From Paralichthys olivaceus (taxonomy: Eukaryota > Chordata > Actinopteri > Pleuronectiformes > Paralichthyidae), in the NCBI RefSeq assembly GCF_024713975.1, contig NC_091099.1:10704001-10768000 (forward strand): a stretch of DNA of 64,000 nt, given 5' to 3'. Made by a program: the position numbers and the translations under genes. The notes beneath the pieces are model-generated. The model was given only the letters and a program-made list of their open reading frames with translations, did no database searches and was not told the DNA's origin. This document shows positions 39,110 through 52,859 of the stretch, piece after piece (within the stretch, counting starts at the first letter, position 1; each line of letters begins with the position of its first letter).

Positions 39110-42100
39110 AATCCTGCACCAAATACAAATATTTAGATGTGTTAATTATTACATTTTAAAATCTGTGAATTTCCTTTCGCTAAAGGATGTGTTATAGTGA
39201 AAGTTGTATTAAATACATTTGAAAACCAATAATAATTTATCTAAAACCTAAGGTTTGTGTTATATTTTTTTTGCTATGTTATGTGAAAACACATTTTGGT
39301 ATGGTCAGGTATAATAGCACAGTTAATGCATTCTGCTCTGAAGATGCTTCAATCCATTGATTATCGATAAAGAAACAGAAGAAACATGGAATGTTGTTTT
39401 TCATGCGATGCCTGTTTCACCCCAATACTCCTCAGCACATACACACTGATTAACATACAAATACAGCACATGCAACAGTCTTGTCTGACAGTGGTAGTCG
39501 GATCGAGCTGGATCAGTGTAACACGTTATCCCTGAAGATCACATCATCTGCCAGAATTAGATCACCAAGGTAGCAGTGCTAAGCCAAGCAGTGAGATCAG
39601 CGAGCACAGATGCGTGGCCGTTCATTACAGCGCTGGTGAGAAAAAAACCAGGGCGTTGATCTATATGTTCAGCAGCTGATGTGCTCATTTGCCAATTTTC
39701 ATTTCATAAGCAGCCACCGGTATTGATCTGTTTTATCATTAGAACGTGATGGAATTGAAGAGGCATTTCAAGGATGTTTGACTGACCACAAAAACTCCCA
39801 CCTTGTTGATGTAAAGAACATACAATGAATACATATAAGTATATTGAACACACACACACACATATAATGATATGTCTTAAATTTATTTTCTTTGTGATTC
39901 GTGCAATTTACCTTCCTCTGAACAGACATGCTTACGTCAGGATAACGTGATTGTTGATGTTTTTAATCACATTTAGAAAATCTCTGCTTTCACCTGTCAT
40001 GTACTCTGTGGGTGTTTCTTTGCACAGAGGTTTTCAGGATGGTGTCAGCAATTCAAATGAATACAGTATTGTTGGTGTCACGTTTCATTGGGAGAAGTGA
40101 GTGAGTTTCTTCATCCGGATATGTTCAAAGAGAGTCAGCTTCATGGCAGTCGTCCCATCATGCCTCAGGGCTTGTTGGAGCCAGTCATTGTCACCACCAG
40201 TGTTACCCTGCATGGATTGTTTAGTGGCCACAAATATGATTCATGTTGCTTCTGTATAGTAAATACTGCGACAGTGACTACTCATAGGTGAAATATTACA
40301 GCTACATTATACTTACATATACTGAACATGTAACATGTCTTCATATCAGTTTGTATGGATCCATTGGAATCGTAAAATATCCCATTATTTATAGTACACC
40401 AATATATCTATATATATTTTATTTGTAACAGTGATTTCATCATTTTCATACTCCATTCAAACAAGCCTAACACGAGTATTTCAGGGGCATACACATAAAG
40501 AAGTCTTTCATTAGAATCCCCCTCCCTGAAACTTGTTCTTATTGTAAGGCTTGTGAGGTTTACATTTAACTGAGGAGTTTCATGTGTATAACTTTGCCTA
40601 ATGCAGCTTTGATTTGGAGTAGAGTTTAGACATTAAGTTAAAAAAAGTGTTTTATTCATAATTAATCACGCTTATTTTCTTTTAGACTGTTTCAGATAGT
40701 TATGTCCTCAGCAGAGGACAGAAGAGAAACAACCATGACAATTCAAAGCTGCTGTTTGTTCTCTAGTCATGATCTTCTTGTCTAGACAGGTAGGTCTTGC
40801 TCACCCTATTTACATTAGTAACTGTGTGTGTAAACATTTGCATACACCATTTTTTTCCCACAATGTAAATGTTATATAGATGTCTGTACTACATAGTGCA
40901 CACAGAGCTGAGAAAACAACCTCTGGTAATATGTTAACACATATTAACTGTACAGAAGCATAATGCTTGTTTGCCTTCTTGCTGACAGTTAGATACTATA
41001 CTCACCTAAAGCACAAGTTAGCTTAGCATAATTTCTGGATGAAAATCGATCGACACCAAAAGTGCTCAAATCTTGTATTTCCAAATTGGCATCTTCGTCT
41101 GCGTCTATACGCACATTTTTTTTCTTTTCTGCTCGTTTTTGAAACCTCATCACCCACTAGCTCTGTGAATTTTGCAGAATAGTTCGGTATTTGCTGTTTC
41201 CTCCCACTCACTCTGGTGACATGTAACCAGGGGGGCTGGCAGTAAAAGTTAAGGGAAAATTCCGTAGCAACCTCCTCCAGCTTATTTACCACAAACAAGA
41301 ATATATTATCAATGTTCTCATCAGGTTTGGACCACTGTAAAAAACATGGCGGCCTCCGTAGAGAGGACACAATGTAAATCTTAAGTATTTAAATATAAAG
41401 GTCTCGTTCTCGGGTAAAGAAAACAACAATTTATACAATTTACATGAAACATCACTCAGATTATTTCATATTCAGGTTCTGCCAATAGATCACTTTCACC
41501 TAAATCTTATACACTGGACCTTTGATTGTAATATACATTTCAGTTTATTGAAATTTTTATGTTTAGATGTAAGTATATAAATCAATTAATAGTAATTATT
41601 ATTATTATTACTTTACAATACTTTTACTTATTTTTTCTTTATTCTAGGCTTGATTATCCAAGTAAAATTGAATGTTTTACATTTTGTCTGTACAACAGTG
41701 CAGCATTTTTTGTAGAGTAGGAAAACTGGACACTTGACAACCTTCAACCCTTAGACTGTGATGCTTGACTGAGTCAAACCTGTTGTGCACCTTTCTAATG
41801 GGGCCCAGCACGGATTGACATTATTTACACTTAATGCTTCATAGGAGCAGCCCTGTACAGAGGACACACAGAAACATCCTGCCCTTGACTGAAAGAAAGA
41901 AAAGACCAAGTGTGTGTGTATCCAGAGGCCTGAGTGTATTTACTCCATATGCTGTTTGTCTTTCTCTGACATGTGAAGAGTTTGTGCTAAGGGAGGATTT
42001 ACCACAGGAAGTTCTTCATCCCTGTACATGTTGGCTTGATTACAACCTGGATTTACCAAACCAGACTAGTATCATTAACACAATCTATTCACAGGGCGTC

Positions 42101-42320
42101 CTCATAAAATATCACCTCCCCCCTGTTTGAGCTGGATATGAAGCATGTTTCCTCTCACTACAAATCCTTAGTCGTAGTGGAATGAAATATTTTCTTGTTT
42201 GCACCTGTACAAAGTATTCAATTATGAAATATAGTAATCAAAATAGACTTTTAAAATCTAATGTCCAAATAAGGAGATCATCTGAACATGTGACCTCACC
42301 TGCAGGAGTCTTGTTCATTC
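39110..42320. other. Intergenic region between gdpgp1 and rhcg
   Basis: AT-rich. Contains the dispersed repeat at 41,335-41,523 and a short CA tract near 39,851. ORFs such as 41,834-42,130 show no family features. Nothing else recognised. Confidence 0.6.
41335..41523 (-). repeat. Dispersed repeat copy, inverted relative to 8.9-9.1 kb
   Basis: Read on the minus strand it starts AAAGGTCCAGTGTATAAGAT and ends near GTCCTCTCTACGGAGGCCGC and TTTTTTACAGTGG. The terminal 'ACACTGGACCTTT' block is, from memory, the end of a very common percomorph element. It explains part of the 115-codon minus-strand ORF at 41,023-41,370, which is not taken as a gene. Confidence 0.55.
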
Positions 42321-42505
42321 AAAGTGAAAAGTGGAGGGAGTGACAGGGGGGAGTGTCTTGTATTTTTATGCTAAGTGCCCCTCATTGCTCATCTCCACTA
42401 GGACTTTGGATGCTCTGGGTCTTTCATCTGTCGGTCTGCTTTGACACAGCTCACTTGAGTTATTCAGCTTTTCAGACTTTCTTAGGCAGTAAAAAATAAA
42501 TAGAA

Positions 42506-43242
42506 ATGGGCTGTGTACAAAGTTTCAGGGACTTGTGTGACCGTCCAAAAAACACCAATGTCCGTATGAGTCTTCCAGCAGTTTGTGTTGTGTGGCAGAC
42601 GGCTATGATCATCTTGTTTGGGGTGTTTATTCGTTACAACGAAGAAGCGGATACACACTGGATAGAGCACCGAAAGGCTAAGAATATATCAAGTGACATC
42701 GAGAACGACTTCTACTTCAGATATCCAAGTAAGTGATTTCATTTTGATTTCTCTTTCACTGATATATTTTCTTTTTCAAAATGTATATTAACTCATCACT
42801 TTCATTATAATTGAATTTATGCATCTGTCATTGCAATAAATCTGTATATATTTTTATCACATTTCTGCACATTTAGTATTTTTTTATTTTATTAATATCT
42901 ATTTGCAGATTGTAATAAAATGTGTTTCTACTTGAGTCACCAATCAGTGTTACTATCAGATTAAGCTGACCTCTCATGTTATTCCTACATTGCTGACGAG
43001 GCTCTGACACACACAAGCGCTCGTTTCCCCCTGGGGTCGGACTCCCTCAGGCTCCATCTCTAGTTCAACTATAGCTGACATGTCAACGCTTACACTCTTT
43101 GTCTTGGGGTAGAATATATATTGAAAAATATGTTTTAGTATCAGTGTTATTTTGATCATATACATACAGCCTATATTTGTATATAAACACACATGCATCA
43201 ACATGTGGATCTAAAAGAAGAAAAAAAGACAAGGACCTGCTG

Positions 43243-43328
<86 letters not shown>

Positions 43329-46300
43329 CTGTGTCCTAATGCCCTTAAAATATGCTGTTTCCATGCTCACCAAAATAAGAAACAATTTCTCAAAAGCAAG
43401 GCTATGTGTGTGTATGTATATGTCTTCATACAGGTCCATGGGTGTGGTTGTGACGGTGTCATGGTCAGACTTATCATGGAGCCATCCCAGACGATAAAAG
43501 TGCATCCTGACCCATTTTGAACCTTTTGTCGTTGCTGATACGTTCGACCTGTTGTGATGCTCGTGCATTCACCACAGTGGATGCACTCTGTCTAGGTCTT
43601 CAATTCAAACCTCACTATAGTGTTTCACAGGACAGTGGGGAGCTATTGTGTTCCCTCACTTACTTTGTTATGCTGTAAATGACACTGGCTTGTTCATGCT
43701 GGTGCTGGTTATAGAAGATATTGCAAGCTTAGATCAGCCACAGAGATTTGTACCTATAACTGTATACATATCTTGATTTAGTTCATTATTGTCACAAAAT
43801 ATCAGCAGCTAATCAGCGGGAAAGTTAATATGTGTCTCTGCTGTAGTGTCCTTGAATCATCTTCATGATTTCCTCTTCTTATGTGATGTGCCCTCACGTC
43901 TCTGCTGTGGTGACATGTTGTCAAAGCAAACTGTCTGTGTCTCCACTTGTAATATAATAAACATGCACTGTTACTTATGTACTGTTATTATATTTCTAAG
44001 ATTATAGGATTTATAAACCTGATTGTCGGATTTAATTGAGATTTATTCACATGTTTTTTTTCTCTTATACAGACCAAAATATTCCAAAGAGGTACACTCA
44101 GTCTATAATGAATTATTAACAGACAATTGTAATTATAAGTATTATTGGTCAAAATCTGAATTTAATTTAATTTGATCATTTATTCCCCTTTGACCTGATC
44201 AGATGTAGGGAGAGGAGGGGGACGTGGACCAGGATGTGAAGTAGAAGAAAGGAACTAGCAATCCATACACACATAAAACAGAACCAGATTAACATCTCGG
44301 TCAAATCCTTGTTTTAGGAGGGCATTCAAGTACTCTTGACCCCCCACAAGGCGTGATGACGGCAATGAAGCTCCACAGACTCAATCAGACTGATTTTGAC
44401 TTGCAGCCAAACACTGAAACATTTCAAGATCTTTATCACTTATCTTATCCTCCTCTTCATCTTCTCCCATCTTCGACCCAGGTTTCCAGGATGTCCACGT
44501 CATGATCTTTGTCGGATTTGGCTTCTTGATGACATTTCTCAAGAAGTACAGTTTTGGCGCCGTGGGTTTCAACTTCCTCATCGCTGCCTTCGGCCTTCAG
44601 TGGGCCCTGCTCATGCAAGGCTGGTTCCACTCTCTGGACTACACTGATGGAAAGATCAAAATCGGAGTAGAAAAGTAAGTTTTATTCTCGGTCAGTTCAG
44701 AGATTCCATTCTTTTATTCCACCTGCATTGTTTCCATTGGTGAGGTGGAGAAACCAGTTTGACTGACATGATCCCAACGGGACTGTATGGACGTAGTGTT
44801 TGTGATCTCGGTTGGGTGGAGGGTAAACAGAAACTCAAGGTGATGAGAAGTGACGATATTGTTGAAGGGAGGCAAAGTCACTGTGTGTCAACAGAAAAGT
44901 GTTTCTCAGTTTCTCTGAGTAAAAAGTGAAAGAGATAACGTGATAACTGAATCAGGTTCCTCAGAATAACACAACTGATCTTCAGTATTTTCTTATTTTA
45001 TATTCGTCCAGTGCAGATTACAGATGATCTCATTCTGTCCCCTCCTCAGTCTGATCAATGCCGACTTCTGTGTGGCTGGCTGCTTGATTGCGTATGGAGC
45101 GGTGCTGGGCAAAGTCAGTCCAGTGCAGCTGATGGTTATGACCCTGTTTGGCGTCACATTGTTTGCTGTGGAGGAATATATCATCCTGAATCTCATTCAT
45201 GTAAGTTGAAACCATCACTGGATGTTATTAGGAGGAGGTGATGTTTTCTCCCTCATGTCTGTTTGTTGGTTTATTTGTTTAGAAATAAGATTTTTCAAAA
45301 GCCACTGGATGGAAAAATCACAAAACTTGGAGGAAGGATGCATTAAGGGTCAGGAAAGGCGCATTTCTATTTTGGTGTGAATGATTCTATTAAAGGGGCT
45401 GATTTTTATGTGTTTTTTAAATAAACAAATACAAATCTGGATGAAGTGAATTAAGATGTGGTTTCATAAGGGAATGTTTGGTCTTGGTGGAGGTATGAGC
45501 TCCACTGAGTGACATTCTTTCAAAATTAGAGAATACCTCCCTGTGTTTATGGAAGAGTTGCCTTCAAGTTCTATTCCCAAATCCTTCGTTTTGTTTGTTA
45601 ATGTTTTAGAATCTATGTCAACTTGCAGCTGCTCAACATCTTTTTCTAAAATAAATAAATACATCTTCACCAGGAATTAATTGAACAACTGTTGCAACAA
45701 CTAATGCAGATATTTCCTCTCTGGTAGGCCAGAGATGCTGGAGGCTCCATGGTGATCCACACATTCGGAGGTTATTATGGTCTGTCCATCTCGTGGATGC
45801 TCTATCGGCCAAACCTGGAACAGAGTAGTCGTCTGCAGGGCTCCGTCTACCACTCAGATGTCTTTGCTATGATTGGTGATTACAGCTTTTCACCTTTTAT
45901 TCTCCTTCTGTTGTTGTGGTGCTGACTCCCTTCTCTCTGCACAGGCACCCTCTTCCTGTGGATGTTCTGGCCCAGCTTTAACTCCGCCATCACGGACCAT
46001 GGGGACGGGCAGCACAGAGCGGTCATCAACACCTACCTGGCTCTGGCCTCGACCGTGCTCACGACTGTGGCCATCTCCAGCGTCTTTCAGAAGCATGGAA
46101 AACTGGACATGGTAAAGACGAGCACGTGTGAACAACCTGGTTATGATAACTAGGAGTATGGGTGTTTGTTAAGTAGGTAATACAGGTTCTGTTTGCAAAG
46201 AGCACCTTGTTAAATACTCAGAAATGACATGTATGTCTTTGGCACCGTCTGAACAAACTTAAACTTCTCTTGAAAATATATTCTATTTTTTTTCTTGACT

Positions 46301-49039
46301 GATTTCTCAGGTTCACATCCAGAACTCTACTCTTGCTGGAGGTGTTGCAGTGGGAACAGCAGCAGAGTTCATGCTGATGCCCTACGGATCACTGATCGTA
46401 GGATTCTGCTGCGGTATCCTCTCCACCCTGGGATACATCTTCCTCACGGTGTGGCATCCGTCTTCATCCTTTGATTGCTGCTTTTGCTTCTCTCGCGAGC
46501 CCGTCAGCATGTTCTGAAACCTGAGCAAAACTAACCTGTTACGATTTTTTTTAGCAAATTCTAAATGATTTATCTTTCTCAGCCAATCATGGAAAAGTAC
46601 CTAAAGATCCAGGACACATGTGGCATCCATAACCTCCACGCCATGCCAGGAGTCATAGGTGGAATTGTGGGAGCCATTACTGCGGCAGCGGCGTCAGAGT
46701 CAGTTTATGGCGCTGAAGGGTGAGTGGTCTTCACTTACAAATAGGAAACTAGCAGTCACAGTGGTTTTGATTGTTTAAGTAGAAATATTTGTATTCTCGT
46801 GGCCAAATATATATAAATATATGTAATGTCACTGTCATAGAACAACAATGTGATTTGCCTCTTCTCTCTATTAAAGGCTTATTAACACCTTCGACTTTGA
46901 GGGAGCTTTTAAAGACACACCACCCACTCGACAGGGTGGTCTCCAAGCCGCAGGCCTCTGTGTGGCCATCTGCTTCGGAATAGGCGGAGGCATCATCGTC
47001 GGTCAGGAATAACCACTGAAACTTGAGTTTAACTGCATGACTGAAAACATGCAATGTCTACACGTTAATGATGTGTTAATAATATGACGCCACTGTGTGT
47101 GAACAGGAGGTCTGTGTGAACAGCGTTGACAGGCTCTGTGTGTTGTACTCTTCTTACAGGTTGTATCTTGAGACTACCGATCTGGGGAGATGTTGCAGAT
47201 GACAATTGTTTTGATGATGAGCCCTACTGGGAGGTGAGGGATGCATCTACACGATCATTAAAACGTTTCTGTAAAAAATTCCATATCAAATCACATCTCT
47301 TTCTGTCATTCATCCCACAGTAAATGAGCATGAGGGACAAAAACAACGAATATTTTCATATCCACGTTGAATCTGAGATATATGTAGTCTCGACTCTGCT
47401 TCGCTGGACTGGATAAATTCAAAAAATAGTTTTCACATGTTTCTCATTTTGAGTTTTTAATGTGATGCATCCCAGCAGGACTTGGTCCACACTGGCTCCT
47501 CATAATGAAGAGTTACTGAAATACTTGTGCTCAGCTCAGATCACAGCAGATAAAATAAAAAGCCTCCAATCCGAAGGTTTGAATCAGAGACTCTGATTGG
47601 TCGGAACCAGCTCAGTTAAAGTTCAGTTGAAATGCAGTTTGCTTAATGGTTGTAGAAACGCATCCTTTTGGAGCCACAATGACTCTGATTGGTCAGCACC
47701 AGATTGTTTGCTGCTTCTCAGTTCATCGTTTTACCGAACAATTTTTTAAATATACCAACAATATGGTACTTAGATCAAAATACTGTATAATAAATAAGGG
47801 CCAGGTGCAGGCATGAAACATCAATATAATAAGACAAAAGAAAGAAAGAAATGCATCAATAATAAAATTAATCAATAATAAAATGAATGTTAAAAGTAGG
47901 GATTGTTTTTAAAATCATATTCTTATATATTTTAGTGCAAGTCTGTTTTTCTGCTGTGATCTGACCTGAGCAAACATTTGAAAAGAATTATTCTAAAGTA
48001 AGCAGAATTTCAGCAGTATATATTTAACAATAGTCTCATATTCTTCATGAAAACCATCTTGTTTTACTGTTTGTGTGTGTACCTCTCCCCGAAGTTTTCA
48101 TCACATCCATTTCTGATGATGTGTCATTCTACCGCCTCTATCGACAAAGAAACTGCTCTTAATCTTCCATTTGCTGACATTAGTGCCCAGGAATCACACA
48201 TTTTCTTGTTGACTGATTATGCGGTGATCGTTTCGTCTTGAATCCCATCACAGCTCCCTGATGAGGAGGAGATCATCCCGCCCATCCTGCAGTACAACAA
48301 CCACACGCACAACAAAGATATGTAAGTGCTCAGTTTCTCTGACGACAGCATCCCACTCATGGATTCATGCTGGTCTCATCCAAAAACATGCGATGCAGGC
48401 AGTGGCACGTGTTGCATTCGGTGTCCTCTTGGTGGCAGCACATCACAGTTTTCAGAGACAACGTGAGACTTCGTTGTGATTCCTGCCCTTTGTTGGCAGG
48501 ACCTGGTCATGGTGTTGAATACAGTATGAACACACAGTGAGGATGTGGCTGCACACACACGGCACCTCTGACACACACACACACACTCGGGCCTGCTGGT
48601 GTCCCCGTCACTGAGCGTGGGCTGGATCACGGAAAGCTGACACAGACCCTGAGCTCTGTGTTTCCCCCGAGCTCTTTGTTGATAGGGGTTTCTCACAGCA
48701 CAGTTCTGCACGTGCAGCTCTTCAAAGTGACCTTGAAGTCGTGCTATAGTCAGAAAAAAACATGGATTTCATAAGATGTTATATCTTCATTTACAGTGTT
48801 AAATTGAGTCCAATCTAGAGTGATGTCATATTGAGGTGGGAGCACAGCAACATGTATAAATCAAATATAACAGCTCTTTAAATTGAGGCTGTATAAGAAA
48901 ATAAACCTTGACGCCTAACTCTGCCTATTTAAGGAATATTTTAATTCATAATTTTTAACATGTGGAGTTTCATTGTTTCTCACACTTTTTATTTCATTTT
49001 TCCAGAGCGGAGTCTAATTTCACTGTGGAGCAGAACTGA
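42506..49039 (+). CDS. rhcg: Rh type C glycoprotein, ammonia channel
   Basis: Eleven coding exons with consistent phases: 42506-42728, 44482-44674, 45050-45200, 45728-45875, 45945-46111, 46311-46448, 46583-46719, 46877-47001, 47160-47233, 48254-48321 and 49006-49039, giving 485 residues. Family blocks are [70 protein letters not shown] and [15 protein letters not shown]. The pore twin histidines are His200 (VIHTFGG) and His359 (NLHAMPG), equivalent to His185/His344 of human RhCG. An N-glycosylation site, Asn60-Ile-Ser, sits in the first extracellular loop. Twelve membrane spans are expected from the family. In fish, Rhcg proteins export NH3 from gill ionocytes and other epithelia. Which teleost paralogue this is (Rhcg1 or Rhcg2) I cannot settle. 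The exon-6 donor (ACG|GTGTGG) is weak. Confidence 0.95.
42729..44481 (+). other. rhcg intron 1
   Basis: Largest rhcg intron, phase 1, AT-rich, carrying the compound CT/TA microsatellite. No other element recognised. Confidence 0.75.
43244..43328. repeat. Compound (CT)n(TA)n microsatellite
   Basis: CT run of about 60 bases with one G interruption, passing directly into a TA run of about 26 bases; in rhcg intron 1. Confidence 0.95.
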
Positions 49040-49862
49040 CATTAGGCCTCGATCCGGATGGAGCTCATGAAATGCTTCTTTTCTTGCTCCTGGTGAACAG
49101 AAATATTTTTTGAATACAATTATTCCTCAACAATTTAATGCAGTTATTTTTCATGCAATCAATATGACTATCAAGGTTCTTTGATCAGTGGAAAAATGTC
49201 AGTAGAATTAGATCTTTTCTTTTCTCTACCAGACATTTTTATTTTCAGTTTGAATCCACAATTATTCAATAAAATAGTTAAATTGTTAAATGTTTTCCTT
49301 ATTTCAACTTTGACGTCAGGTTAATTCACTGAGAGAAATTTACTGCTGCATTTTTCTTGATCCTAATAAAACGATGAGACTCAGTTCTGAACTAAACAAA
49401 CTTGAACGTGACTGTGAGATGAATGTTTGAGACAGTGTGTTGTATTATCTTCGGATCCATTTGAGTTGCACTTCAAGGATTTTCCCGCTTGAGCTTTCAC
49501 GTCTCAGTTTGTCCCGATTTCAATTGTTTGTGACAGACTGGAGGTGAAATCATGGAAACACACAAACAGGCGATTTTGTGTTGAACGCTAACTTTGGTTT
49601 GTTTGCATAGTTGCATATTTCCCTTGTTGCCGTTAGAAACTGTACATATAAATACAATTAGTCAACTAGTGCTACTTCTACAGGCATTAGCATACAATTT
49701 TACTTATACATTTTAATATCCTATATAAAATATGTACAATTTTTATGTACTGCTTATAAATACATCAATCATTTTGTCAAACTCTGATATTTATACATTT
49801 AGATACAGTAGAATATTTATCTCTTGTTGTTTTGAAATGTTTCATGTCAGTAATTTTGAATC

Positions 49863-49868
49863 AATAAA
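49863..49868 (+). terminator. Poly(A) signal AATAAA of rhcg
   Basis: Canonical hexamer about 0.82 kb after the rhcg stop. Earlier AATAAA words occur near 49,267 and 49,366, so alternative ends are possible. Confidence 0.45.
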
Positions 49869-49949
49869 GTATCGTTGATTTCCATTATATATGTGGTGCC
49901 TACTTTCTTTAACAAGATTTAACAAGTCCTGAACATAAAGAGGAAGTGT

Positions 49950-51210
49950 GTTTCCTCAGGCGTCTCCTCTCCAGTGGGGTCAGACTGAGGGTTAAGGTCA
50001 CACCCTTATTGCTCTCTCGGGACACTGTGGTGACCAAAAACAAACCGGAGATCAGCCTTGTCAACACGACCTCAGGTCAAAAGATGGCTAAAGAGCCGGG
50101 TCACTAACTGGGCTGCACACATATGCTGGAGTCAATCATTTTAACTTCGATTCACAGAGAGAATTTCTCTGGATTCACATTGGTGTTATCCTTGTAAAAG
50201 GATGAGTGGAAATGTGATGGCGTACATGCAATCCTACAATATATGGAACAGGACGCCATGTTGGTCTGTAACTACTGAGGATAATTTCACAGAGCGGTTT
50301 ATTCCTGTAGCCCCTGTCCATCATTTCCTCTCATGACGGCTGTAATTGCCATGTGCTCTGTGTCCAGCCCACCTGGCTGCAGCACTTCACTGGACGGGCG
50401 GAGGCAGTGGCGGCAGCAGCAGCAGCGGGAGTGTGGATGATTCCCACACATGAGTAGCAGCAAGGAATCCAGCCTCCTCGCTAACAAAGGCAGGCTTAGT
50501 GCTGTTTTCTTTTGTCATCAGTAACGTGTTTGAGTAAAGAAGGTAATGGTGCCACAAGTGCTCCAATTAAACGAGATGCAGCCCTGCTGGGAAGAAAGGC
50601 CCCCCCCTTTGCCCTCGATACCCCCACCACCACACACACACACACACTCACACAAACCGGGCCTCTTCCCATCCTACCCCCATGCAGTTCCCACCCCAAC
50701 ACCACTCATGTTTATTCATCAGCCACTTAAAGGGCAAATGCAGAGGCCTGTTAAAACTAACTCAGACTTATTTTAAATGATGCCGGGTCTTTCCCCTCTG
50801 AGGGTGAGGGAGCCGGGCGCTGTGGCATCGTGACGGCCACGTTTGAGGAGGTTCACCCAAATCTGAACACGAGCTGACCACGGCTGCGACTCCTACGAAC
50901 CGCGCAGGGACGGCAGAGGAGGAGCAGGGAAAGCGAGAGGCCGCAGAGAAAGTGAGATGGGAAAAAAAAACTTGAGGAGGCAAGGGGGCATGAAAAGGGG
51001 GAGGGACAGGCGGAGAATGAGGCCTCACTTTCATTGCTGATGACTGACTGCCTGCCATAGGGGCTCAATCATGATGTTTGATTGACAGGCCGAGGGACTG
51101 AGAGGGTGGGAAAGCGGGCGCAGGAAGGGAGCTCAGAATGGGAGCCGTACAAAACACACTCCCATACAGGGGGCCACGGAGACACTCATTAATGATAAAG
51201 AACATACCAG
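49950..51210. other. GC-richer unique island, candidate regulatory DNA
   Basis: Non-repetitive and GC-richer than the surrounding DNA. It contains TGATTGACAG (51079-51088, a perfect PBX-MEIS composite), AACAAAGG (50483-50490, TCF/SOX type), a TGTGGGAA RBPJ-like word near 50,440 and a CACCTG E-box. ORFs here lack family signatures. Conservation cannot be tested from one sequence, so the regulatory label is inference. Confidence 0.35.
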
Positions 51211-52859
51211 GAAAAGCATGTTTTCTCTGCATGCCAGCGATGTTGTTTATAGGTTGAGATTAGTTTGTAATCTTCTATATACGTAAAACGCACACAGAAC
51301 ACTACAGGGAGAAATGCAACGTGGGAGGTCGTGTCGGAGCACCTGGTTGTGGCTACTTGGCTTTTTGTTCCTTTTATTTCTCACCATCGTTCTTAGAAAA
51401 CAACCTGATATGTTTAACGGTGATTACGTCGCAGGGGCTGCCCATTCATCTGCTCATTTTAATCTCGCCGTTGACAGATATGTGTCAGTCACTCCACAGT
51501 AAAACCCGTTGGGTTCACTTTACAGTTACGAGGTACAGCGGTTAGAGAGGAAGCCATGTTCACTCCCTTATAAAGAGAGCTGTAAAAGCCCCTATTGAAA
51601 GCATCCAAAGGTCCATAAAACTGTTCATAAACTATTCAAGCCCAGACTCTTTTCTCTCTGTACATAATCTGCTCACGTTCTGTGCAGCGTCACCGACCCT
51701 GAAAGGTTATTTCTCAGCAGGTGCACCTGACTTCCAGAACAGTTCTGACTGTTTGGACGTGGACCGCCTTTTTTATGCCCAGTCCAAAAACATACAGAGA
51801 GACCATAAAGGCCCAAACACTGTATCTCCCACCATCAGCCCTGTCACATTCACCAGTGGTGTGAAGCAGCCAAGTGCATTCATCTGAAAAACCCAACTGA
51901 AGTGCAACTTTTTCGTTTCACTTACTTTCCTATTTTCTGCAACATCTCAGATGGAAATACACTTTTTAATCTACTCCTAATTTGACAGATACACTGACTT
52001 GTGACCCTTGTCACATTTTAAAATGATGAGTTGTGGTTGTTCCACCACTTATGATTGGTTTTATAACTTCAACTTCTCATAACATTTTAATTTGTTTTCT
52101 ATGGACAAAAGTAATTAAACAAAACAATAGCAAAAAAATTATAATATTAAGAATTAAGTTTTAGATATCTTTGCTTGAGAATATTGGATATTTTGAAATA
52201 CTTTTAACTGCATTTATGTGCCATTATATTACTGCAAAAATACTTCTATTTTTTATGTATTTGGTTAATACTTCCACTTATAATCATGGTATTGATACTT
52301 TTTTATGAAAATAAAATCTTTGATTTTTCTTCAGGCACTGAACCAGTGGCTCAACCCTGAAACTGGGAACCACAGCGTTACAATGCTTTAAATGTGAAGC
52401 ATTTAAAATCAGCTCAACCTTTACCAGCTTCAACAATAAATGCTGCTCAACACCAACTAACATTTAATAAAAATATAAAATAAAATGACATTTTGTCAAC
52501 TCATTTACACAAGTGATTCTCTGGAGAACCAGGAGTTTAGTTCAGGTACTTTTAAGTACAGTTTGCGGATAGTACTTCTGTGGAGATCCTACCTGTAGTG
52601 TAGTAGTTTTATATTCTTGTACTGATAATTGAACTACTCATGACTGTTGACCAATGATAGATGGTTTATCTAATGGATGGATGGGTGGATTGATAGCCCT
52701 CTTTTGCTTGAGTAAATGATCTGAGTACTTCTTCCACCACTGTCCATCTGTCTCTCCCTGCTCTTTGCACCGATGAACCTCTGAGTTCAGGCGGACCCAG
52801 GTATCCCCGGGCCTCCCCACGCCACTAACTGTCCACAGAGGCTGCTTAAGTATCCCTAT

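Noticed and set aside
41023..41370. 115-codon minus-strand ORF as a possible gene
   Set aside because: Its upstream part lies in a dispersed repeat copy and it has no recognisable family.
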